Source of the DNA: Amoebophrya sp. A120
Taxonomy: Eukaryota > Sar > Dinophyceae > Syndiniales > Amoebophryaceae
Assembly (NCBI GenBank): GCA_905178155.1
Contig: CAJINV010000003.1
Coordinates: 1,483,557 to 1,547,556, forward strand
DNA: 64,000 bases
Reading direction: 5' to 3'
Each line of letters opens with the position of its first letter. Within the stretch, counting starts at the first letter, position 1. Positions 53,698 through 61,475 of this stretch are shown piece by piece. Made by a program: the position numbers and the translations under genes. The notes beneath the pieces were generated by a model. It saw nothing but the letters and a program-made list of their open reading frames with translations, made no database searches and was not told where the DNA came from.

Positions 53698-54471
53698 TCA
53701 CTCTATAGGTATAATGCAAATGTTGGCGCTCCATTGTGGAAAGAGCTTGCGTGGTGTCGCCGCGACCTGGCTAAGGATGGAATGTGACAGTGCGCCTACT
53801 TGAGCGACGCTGGTCGCCGTTTCGTGCGTGGCTGAGGGATATGGTATTGGAGTGGTAGACTGCTCTCGAGGGCGAACAAAAGCTGGCGAGGGGCGTGCTA
53901 ATGCTTCTCCAGCCGCGCGACAGTTCCGGAGAGTGAGAACGTTTGCGACTGCAAGAGAGTTTTGGAAAACGAAGCCGCTGGTTGGAAGTGCACGCACCAA
54001 GTGCGCGCCTGTTGGTATCCTAAGCGAGTAAAAACGTCCCCACCCCAGATTTGCAATTACAGCAGGAGCGTTTGATGCAATGCGCACCCCCACGAGACGA
54101 GAGGTGTCTGGAGTCGTGTTTGCTAGTTTGTAATGTTGTAAACAGGAGATGGCTTTGCGATGTGACTGCGTGGGCTCGCTAACCTAGACTAAGGCTGCAA
54201 TGTAATTAAGGACTATACGCCAGGGCTGCGCGACCTCCTTTTAGAGGCAAAGCTTCTAGATTTGCATTACAAAGCTCCGAGCTTGACTATGGGACGGGGA
54301 CGCTTTGCATAGGATAGTTGGAAACTTCCCCACCGCAACCTGAACGCAGCGGGAGGTGAACGGGCTGAAGCCTGACGCACTGGGTGGTGAGCGTCCAAGA
54401 AGCGGGCGTTGTGGTGGTGCGAGGAAGGGCGTGTATTCTGCATCAGAGCTATGTATTGCGCTCCTTATCAC
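53698..54471 (-). CDS. Possible minus-strand gene spanning a decayed introner
   Basis: On the minus strand, open frames 54471-54317 and 54015-53698 are brought into one frame by removing the element 54016-54316 with one GTTGG repeat (CCA AC / A GGC). The joined product would be about 155 residues, Ser/Pro/Arg-rich, without a recognised domain. There is no ATG at the 5' side; the frame opens after a TAG just upstream of 54471, so an upstream exon would be needed. The plus-strand reading stops eight codons after the junction. The only support is frame consistency, which has a one-in-three chance of arising by accident. Confidence 0.22.
54016..54316 (+). mobile_element. Introner element, family C copy 2, decayed
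   Basis: 301 nt with a perfect GTTGG repeat at 54011-54015 and 54317-54321. Ends TATCCTAAGCGAGTAAAAAC and GACGCTTTGCATAGGATA are recognisable but diverged family C termini. It is the only copy outside a confident gene. Confidence 0.75.
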
Positions 54472-54781
54472 AGAAAGCTTCTAATTCCAAACCTTCGAAA
54501 AAATACAAATCTCAGGTATGATAATCTATCCGGGCCTGCAGTCAGTTGCAGGAGCGGCGACATGATTCAGCAGACCAACAAACCATCAGTGGCGGAGCGT
54601 GCGTGGGCGCACGACAATCCATCGGCTCGATACTGCAGCACGAGCCTGATTCCATTAGTCTGATTCCACTCGTAAAGCTGATTCCAGCAGGCGGATTCCA
54701 TGTTTTAGTCTGATTCCATCAGCCTGATTCCAAAAATAAGTCTGATCCCGTAAATGCTTAAGTCTGATACCATCGACGACC

Positions 54782-54846
54782 GTAATGATCGATCCATCGT
54801 TTCAGGAGCGATAAATTGCTGATTGCTCCTCCCGCATAGCCGAGCT
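54782..54846 (+). repeat. Dispersed repeat R, copy 2
   Basis: It matches copy 1 from GTAATGATCGATCCATCGTT to CATAGCCGAGCT and then diverges exactly where the retroelement-like ORF begins. Confidence 0.85.
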
Positions 54847-54848
54847 AC

Positions 54849-56231
54849 GTGCGCCTGCTTTTGCGCTGCGGTTTGTGCCCACTGCCGCAATCGGTTACCC
54901 CGTTTGCGGTAGACCTGCTGGCAGCGGCGATGATGGGGACAAGGCAAAACGAAAAAAGTCGCTTCACAAATTTCAGCCACTTGAAGTGTTTCTTGGACAA
55001 CGCGCACCCACTCAGCCGCGAGTGCGAAAATAGATTCAAACTACGTATGCGAACTATATCAAAGATGCAGCCGGCGCGCAAGCAGGCAGTGGGCGTCCGT
55101 CTCTCGCACATCATTCGGATGTGCTTAGCAGTTGAAGAGGCGGATGACTTGAAGGTCGGCGCTACCTTACTCCCAGGCGGCGAGGGGATTCTGATGAAGA
55201 AAGCGGTCGGCTTCTTCATCGCTGCATGGTTTGCCATGCTGCGTTTGGACGACATCGGTTCAACTAAATGGACTCCGCACTAAGTTTTCGTGGACGCGCA
55301 GAAGCTGCAAGTACTGACTGAGCGTAGTGAGGAGATTATTAGAATTCTGGAGCAGGTGCGGGGCGGTGATCGGTCGGCGAAACTCACACTGAAACAGATA
55401 CAAAGTTTTGCGAGTCTCTACCGGCACTGTACGCAATGCCGGCGGCAGTTCTTGTTTTTGGCTCGTGAATTCGATAACTGGAGCCGGCCGGGCGTCTTTC
55501 CGCGCTTAATCGCCAGACAGGGTGAGAGAAGTCGTCTCCAGCGGCAGGTCGAGCTTTGTACCTTTGCGGCCACCCAGGCGCCCCCTCTTGTCCTCAAGCA
55601 GAATCTTGTCGACAAACCAATTTGCCACATCTACACGGACGCGTCGTGCGATGACATGAAGACGCTCAATTCATGGCTCAAGGCGGGCCGGAGGACCGGG
55701 CTTGAGCGGTTTAACATTTTTGTCGGCGGTTTTTTGTACATTAGCGAGGGAGATGTGGCTGCTTTTCGAGTACAGCTCACTACGCTGCCGGATTGGATGA
55801 AGCAAGTGGAGATTACCTTGCTGGAGGCGCTTGGGCCGCGGATTGCAGTCGAATTCTGGTCGCAAAAAATCAAGGACAAGTTTGCGCACATTCACATGGA
55901 TAACTTGGCGGCCGTGTTTAGCCTCGCGCGGAATTCGAGCAAGAATTTTTATGTGGCGCAAGTTAGTCGAAGTTTTCATGATTGCACTTCCCAGTGGGGA
56001 ATTGAGTGGTATGTTAGTTGGATTAGCACTCTTCGGAACATCGCTGACGTTTTGACTAGAAGGGAGCGGCTTTCTCTTCTTGAAGCCGCGTTTCAGGGTG
56101 TTCCTGTTTTTGACATCCCACAGTCCTTTTTGATCGAGCATGAATTTTTGTGGGGTGATTATGAATTCAGACGAGTCCCTAGGGCGACCCTTCTTGAGGG
56201 TGGTGATTTCACTGCCCCAGGGAGGACATAG
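54849..56231 (+). pseudogene. Retroelement-like protein: recombinase-like segment and RNase H-like domain, broken by a stop
   Basis: Two open stretches in the same frame are separated by a single TAA at 55281-55283. The second part (55290-56231) has the four acidic positions of an RNase H fold as used in retroelements: IYTDAS, LLEALG, HMDNLAA and NIADVLTRRE. The last resembles the N..AD.LSR motif of DIRS/Ty3-type RNase H. The first part ends FFIAAWFAMLRLDDIGS, which looks like the first catalytic Arg region of tyrosine recombinases; that part is tentative. No reverse transcriptase YxDD block was seen in the window. There is no clear ATG for the second part. The copy is therefore probably a fragment of a DIRS-like element bounded by repeat R copies. 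Confidence 0.5.
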
Positions 56232-56875
56232 TCGCTCCGAAGTGAAGCTCTCGTTCTTATTGACTCTTTATTTTTTATTTCTTTTTTCATTTCATTTGTT
56301 TCATATGATTTTACTTGTACTTAGTACGCTGTTAAGACTGAAGTAAAGGGTGATTGTTTGCTTCACACATGCGAAAACCAAGTCAAAAGCGACTGGTATC
56401 GCAAGGTGTGCCCTTCGTGCAAATCTACCCGTGTGTAAAGTGTAAGTCTACTCGACCTGGTTTAGGTCGGTAGAAGAAGCTAGCCAAGTGCTGCCACCGC
56501 ATTTAGGCCGGTGGAGCAAGAAGGCTAGCTATGCGATACCATTTTCGCTATATGATGCAATCACCTTATTCTGATCCTCGCTCTAAGACAAACCGACCTG
56601 ATGAAGGGTCGGAGTGCACTGCTAGTGATCGCTCGCGAGATGAGCGACACCGCAAGCGAGGTCAAATTTCGATGCGAAGCGATGAAATTCGAGAACGAGA
56701 GTTTTCTCGTCCAACAGAAACCAAGGCGCTCATCTGAATTCGTACGAAGGTGAAAGATAAAGATCGGAAGATGAAAACGAAGCCACTGAAGGACTTTGAT
56801 GGGCGTGTGGCTGATGTTCTTCCGATCGTACTCATTGAGCTTTCAGGATGTAAGAACAGAACTATATTTTCAATA

Positions 56876-56927
56876 TAAATTGCTGATTGCTCCTCCCGCA
56901 TAGCCGAGCGGGATCGATTTCCGGAAG
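56876..56927 (+). repeat. Dispersed repeat R, copy 3
   Basis: It contains AAATTGCTGATTGCTCCTCC and CGCATAGCCGAGC, with GGGATCGATTTCC at its end. Confidence 0.85.
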
Positions 56928-56962
56928 GCACAACTTCAGAAACCGCTTCGGCAAAACTCTGA

Positions 56963-57265
56963 TTTCTCTTCAAGAACTATCAGAAAGTCATTTTTGTTGG
57001 CGGCAAAAAGAAGCTTGAGTTACAGAGCAAAGCGTCTAAGAGTCGAACGCATGCAAATATCAACTTCACTCGTATACAGGAGTTCGACCGGAAGCTGGCC
57101 GAAAAGCTTTCGGAGAAGCGCGAGCCTGCGGATATTCTTACGAGAATGGAGAGGATAGAGCTGCTAAAGAAGCTCTACCCACGTTGTAGCCACGAGGACC
57201 TGCCTACGTCCGACGCGCTATCGCCCCTGCTATGGGGCCTGGAGACTGACGGAGCAGAGGCATAG
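56963..57265 (+). pseudogene. Coding-like fragment without a start, just after repeat R copy 3
   Basis: An open frame of 100 codons from just after a TGA at 56960-56962 to TAG 57263-57265. It lacks an initial ATG. Lys/Glu/Leu-rich helical content (RKLAEKLSEKREPADILTRM, ERIELLKKLYPR) looks like real protein rather than noise. No domain recognised. It may be part of the same mobile element as the RNase H-like ORF. Confidence 0.4.
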
Positions 57266-57839
57266 AGTCCTTCTTCCAACTTTATCTTGACCCAGCAGGT
57301 GGCCTCCCCGTTCTGGGTACGTCGACCTGCGAACTCTGCGCTCGCGTTTGGGCGCCGACGGTTTTGGGGTGGAAATGCCGCGGCATCCATGGCCGCTGCA
57401 GCTTGCACTTTAGCCTCGGCGCGAGATCTATCGCTGGTGTTGCACGTTGTTTTGAACACCAAGCGATCTAGTGAATGTGATGGCATTTCGATGCTGCTGT
57501 ACGTGAAGAGGAACTTCTGCACGTAGTCGCGTTACCGAATTTACCTCACCTTACTAGTTTGCTGGATCTCGCATCATTTCGCTGCAAGTTTGAACTTGCT
57601 GATCCTCATCGTAGTTACCATATTCACTACTTTTGGTTTGCGAGGATTTGCGATCAGCTTCTGCTTTTGCAGCTGAAAGGATGGACACCAACACGCGTTT
57701 TGCGTATTCTGTGCCAAAGTTTACAGGGCAAGATAAGATGAGAAGTAGTATGCTACGAAAGCGGTAGCTTGAGTTTGTGTCGAGCTGTGTTCGGCAAGAA
57801 GGATTACGGTCTTTATAGTAGGCTGGCTAGGTTTGGTCT

Positions 57840-57889
57840 ATAAATTGCTGATTGCTCCTCCCGCATAGCCGAGCTGATCGATTTCCAAA
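57840..57889 (+). repeat. Dispersed repeat R, copy 4, with extra partial units
   Basis: It matches copy 1 from AAATTGCTGATTGCTCC to CTGATCGATTTCC. The following 70 nt repeat AATAGCTGATCGATTTCCAA-like pieces. Confidence 0.85.
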
Positions 57890-58778
57890 TGACCGATAGC
57901 GATAAATAGCTGATCGATTTCCAAGTGATCCAAATAGCTGATTTTGAAGCGTCAGATGCAGCAATCAAGGACAGGAGCTAGGCAACGGATCGGAAATGTT
58001 GGAGCAACCATAAATGGACGTGGGCCGCGCGCTGCCGCTGCCCTGCGAGGACATCCAAACGTGTTTGGGTTTTCTCCAAAAATGTGGAAAAAATTGTTCG
58101 AGATGATGAATCATCACAGTCACACCACTTAGACACTCATTTATTTTTTTCATCACTAAATGGATCCCAATCCCAAATGTCTATGTAGAAGAAGAGTACG
58201 AACGTGGGTCTACTGTTTAATTTCAACAGGAAATCAATGAGGACGAGGAGATATCTTGCCAAAGAAGCACTGCGTGATTGTGTGGAACGAACCTTTTTTT
58301 TTTTGGGGTTTTGTGGATATTTCGTAACTCTTGTCGTTTATGCATCATGGCCGTAGATCCTCTGAGTGCTGTTTCTCGTAAACATTTTTCTACTTCGCTG
58401 TTGCTTGCTTCGAGCATTTTTTGTTCAATCAGCTTCAGCTCACAAAACGATGAAGCTACTTACTTGAAATACAAACGGAAACCACGACAAGTAGGTGTCA
58501 TGTCGAGTCCGTATCGGTCTCCTGCACACCGTTATATAAATATAATAGGCTTTGAAAGAACCTAGGTCAGCGTATTGTACCAAAAATTCGTCTTGTTTAC
58601 CCGCGATTCACTTGTTTCTCCAGTACGCGAGCATTTATCTTCGCGCGACCACCTACTTCGGCGGCAGCGGGCGTCCACTTCCGACGTAATATCGCACGAC
58701 CTAATTTGTTTTCCGCAAAGTCGTGAAAGTTAAACCTTCTTTTTACCCGGCAGGAAGACAAGCTCCAGCACGAAGAAA

Positions 58779-61475
58779 ATGCTGTTGCACCAGCAGGCAC
58801 AGCACGACCAGGAGCTACCAACATCGCCAGCGTCACGGGCAGCTCATAGTGGCCGCGACAAGACGAACAATAGCTTCCTCCACTTTGGGACGGCCAATGA
58901 CCCGCGGTCGCAGGAGGAGCTTGCTGCGGCGTACGTGCGAAGCGTCGAGGAGGCGCGGCGTGAAGCAGAGGAGGAGAACCGGGTGCGGGTATTGTCGCCG
59001 GAGGAGTTCGTGGAGAAAGTGAACCAGGGTGAAATCGGCAACACGATCAACATCCGGGAACTCGCGGACCCCGTGGAAGCCCTGCTGCTGCTGAAGGACA
59101 AAGGCCGGGTTGCCTTCGGGTTGGGGAAGAACGACGTGGCGAAAGTGTTGTACGAGAAGGCGGTGCTGCTGGCGGACGTGATTAAGCACCAGTCGCTGAG
59201 CTGGAACCTGGGGAACGTGGAGCAACAGCAGGAGAAGGCCTTGCTGTCCGGAAAGCAGCCGGACCCGGACGAGTTTTACACGAACAACCAGAACCCGTAC
59301 CACGACCTGCAGCTCGGCGGCAAGCACAGCCGCGACCTCGAGCGGGGCCTCCGCCCCGTCCTGCTGGAGCGGTACCGCGACTGCGTCCCGCTGCACTGGG
59401 AGCTGGAGGTGGTCGCGTTTGCGCCCCTGTACGCGAATCTGGCGGCGGTGCACGTGGAGCAGCAGGAGTACATCCTCAGCTTCCAGAACGCGAGCAAGGC
59501 GTTGCTGCGCCACCCCCGGTACGACCGCGCGCGCCTGCGCAAGGTGCAGAGCCTGGTCGGCCTCGCGAACTGGCTGGACTGGGAGCTGAAAACCGTGTAC
59601 GACCGCGGCGGGTACGAAATCGAGAACTCCAACAACCACAGCGTGACGGTCCGGGACTTGAGCTGGTGCTGTCGGCAGCTGGCCATCAAGTACGCGCACC
59701 AGTACAACGGAGCAGAGGGAGATGAAAAGAAGACCACCCTCATCCCCGAGGCCGCGCAAGCTTTGCAGAAGGACGTCTACAGTCTGAAGGGCCTCAAGGA
59801 GGGTCGCGGCCTGCTCGGAATGGAGGCGCAGCGGGTTTCGATGACCGAAGAAACCAAGGCCTCCCGGCAAAGTTACCAGCGCAACCTGCTACCGCTTTTG
59901 GAATTTCCCGACGATTTCGCACACGTGCCGCCGGCCTTTCGCAGTGCGAAGAAGGTGGGTGAAAAGAACGCGAAGATCTGGTACGCCGACAGCTTTCCGT
60001 ACGTGGAAAAACGACAGAAGACGATGACGGTGAAAAAAAATAAGTGCGGTGAGCTGCACACGCACAGCTCCTGGAAGAAGAAAAAGGACACCAGTGCGGA
60101 TCATCATGCGACGACCCCCGCTGGGGACGAGGACCACACCAGCGGCATGTTTCGCTATTACGGAGAGGCCGGCTGGGAGTGGTCGCATTTGGCCCGGCTC
60201 GTCTGGTCTATGCTGCAAACGTACGGCGACGTCGGAGTTCTTGTGCCAGAAAAGAAGCAGGGCAACAAGATGAAAACTTCTACCGAGGGCAATGAAAATG
60301 ATGTTGACGCAGGAGTTCATCTTGTTGGCAGCCCAGGTGGTCGTGGTGGACCAACATCCAGCCCCGGACGACCGAGCAGCCCCGGTTTGTCTCCCCCCGG
60401 GTCCTCGTCGACCAGCAGTGGCCCGGGATCGTCGTCGACCACGTACGCGTTGCTCGACATGGACCTGCGGGGCGGGACCATGCCGACGAAGCGGTGCAAG
60501 AACCTGGTTATCGTCCTGCACGGGCACGGGGACAGTATGAACCCCTTCTTGAACCTCCCCACGAACCTGCACCTGCAGCAGACGGCCTTTCTGTTCCTCA
60601 ACGGTCCGGACGACGAGTCGAGTTTTTTCAAGGAGCGCGCCGGCAAGCCCTGCCGGTCGTGGTTTCCCAACTTTGAGACGGGCGCCGCGGCCATGGGGGA
60701 GTATGTGGATTCCATGGAAGAGATCGAGGAGGAGAACCTGGACAACTGCGTGCGGGTGGTCAAGCACAAGTTGTTTCCGTTGCTGGAAAGCTTGGTGCAC
60801 GACTGCGGCTGGGGCTACAACGAGATCTTCCTCCTGGGCCACGGGCAGGGCGGCGAGGTGGCGCTCGAACTCTTCTACCAACTGTACCGGAAGAGCCTGA
60901 AGGCGTCCGCGGAGGAGAACGCCAAGCACGGATTCTTCCAGCTGGGCGGCATTCTTGCTTCCAGCTGTAGCTTGCTCCCCGCCCGGCGCCTCGAGTTGCG
61001 GGCCCATTTGACCGAAAAAAACAAGAGGGCGGCGTTGGACTCCAAGCAGCAGATGGCAGCTCGTCCTTCACCTTCTCCGCCGGGCGCATCCTCATCTGCG
61101 ACTGCGAATGATATTAGAAATAAGTCTACTCCGATGAAGCTGCTGCAGGAGGTGACTGTTGCGGACGCGGAGATGAAACCGAAACCCACCCCGATCTTCC
61201 TGGTTCATGGGAAGCTGGACAAGCAGATTTCTCAGAACGTGTTCGCGAAATCGTGCGCGTTGCTGGGAAAGATGCCGGATCGCTGCGAACTGCGGATGCG
61301 CCTGTTCGCCAACCGCGGCGGGACCTTCTTGAACACCAAGGATCCCGAGGAGTGCACGTTTGTGAACCAATTTTTTGCGGACGCCCTGCACGGCTGGGGC
61401 CGCCGGGCGCAGGAGGAAACCATGAAGCGGGTGGTGCAGCGCGACCAGTCTGTTGTCGCGATGGGGGGACAGTAG
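58779..61475 (+). CDS. TPR protein fused to a nucleophile-less carboxylesterase-like domain
   Basis: 898 residues from ATG 58779, single exon. Residues about 100-270 form TPR-type helical pairs: LLKDKGRVAFGLGKNDVAKVLYEKA, and further on LYANLAAVHVEQQEYILSF followed by NASKALLRHPRYDRARLRK, as in Hsp90/Hsp70 co-chaperone TPR domains. Residues about 575-880 follow the phospholipase/carboxylesterase (acyl-protein thioesterase) fold: NLVIVLHGHGDS, then the elbow LLGHGQGGEVALE, then FLVHGKLDKQIS. Active members have G-x-S-x-G; here the nucleophile position (689) is Gly (GHGQGG). Asp814 is conserved, but I see no His at the expected position in the RLFANRGGTFLNTKD segment. The domain is probably catalytically dead and may act as a binding module (inference). 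A Ser/Gly/Pro-rich linker separates the halves. Confidence 0.78.
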   Translation: MLLHQQAQHDQELPTSPASRAAHSGRDKTNNSFLHFGTANDPRSQEELAAAYVRSVEEARREAEEENRVRVLSPEEFVEKVNQGEIGNTINIRELADPVEALLLLKDKGRVAFGLGKNDVAKVLYEKAVLLADVIKHQSLSWNLGNVEQQQEKALLSGKQPDPDEFYTNNQNPYHDLQLGGKHSRDLERGLRPVLLERYRDCVPLHWELEVVAFAPLYANLAAVHVEQQEYILSFQNASKALLRHPRYDRARLRKVQSLVGLANWLDWELKTVYDRGGYEIENSNNHSVTVRDLSWCCRQLAIKYAHQYNGAEGDEKKTTLIPEAAQALQKDVYSLKGLKEGRGLLGMEAQRVSMTEETKASRQSYQRNLLPLLEFPDDFAHVPPAFRSAKKVGEKNAKIWYADSFPYVEKRQKTMTVKKNKCGELHTHSSWKKKKDTSADHHATTPAGDEDHTSGMFRYYGEAGWEWSHLARLVWSMLQTYGDVGVLVPEKKQGNKMKTSTEGNENDVDAGVHLVGSPGGRGGPTSSPGRPSSPGLSPPGSSSTSSGPGSSSTTYALLDMDLRGGTMPTKRCKNLVIVLHGHGDSMNPFLNLPTNLHLQQTAFLFLNGPDDESSFFKERAGKPCRSWFPNFETGAAAMGEYVDSMEEIEEENLDNCVRVVKHKLFPLLESLVHDCGWGYNEIFLLGHGQGGEVALELFYQLYRKSLKASAEENAKHGFFQLGGILASSCSLLPARRLELRAHLTEKNKRAALDSKQQMAARPSPSPPGASSSATANDIRNKSTPMKLLQEVTVADAEMKPKPTPIFLVHGKLDKQISQNVFAKSCALLGKMPDRCELRMRLFANRGGTFLNTKDPEECTFVNQFFADALHGWGRRAQEETMKRVVQRDQSVVAMGGQ

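Larger units (their letters stand above)
53148..54781. other. Region with dispersed repeats, a decayed introner and short TCTGATTCCA repeats
   Basis: No confident gene. It holds repeat R copy 1 at 53281-53358, a decayed introner at 54016-54316, and a run of AGTCTGATTCCA-like units at about 54648-54770. Confidence 0.55.
56232..58778. other. Non-coding region with ORF fragments and repeat R copies
   Basis: It holds repeat R copies 3 and 4, an ORF fragment at 56963-57265 and a shorter open stretch at about 57559-57741. The remainder is AT-rich with no gene I can support. Confidence 0.5.

Noticed and set aside
58833-59870. 345-codon minus-strand open frame antisense to the TPR region
   Set aside because: It is rich in Val/Leu/Gln/His from antisense of TPR codons, and the + strand has clear TPR homology.
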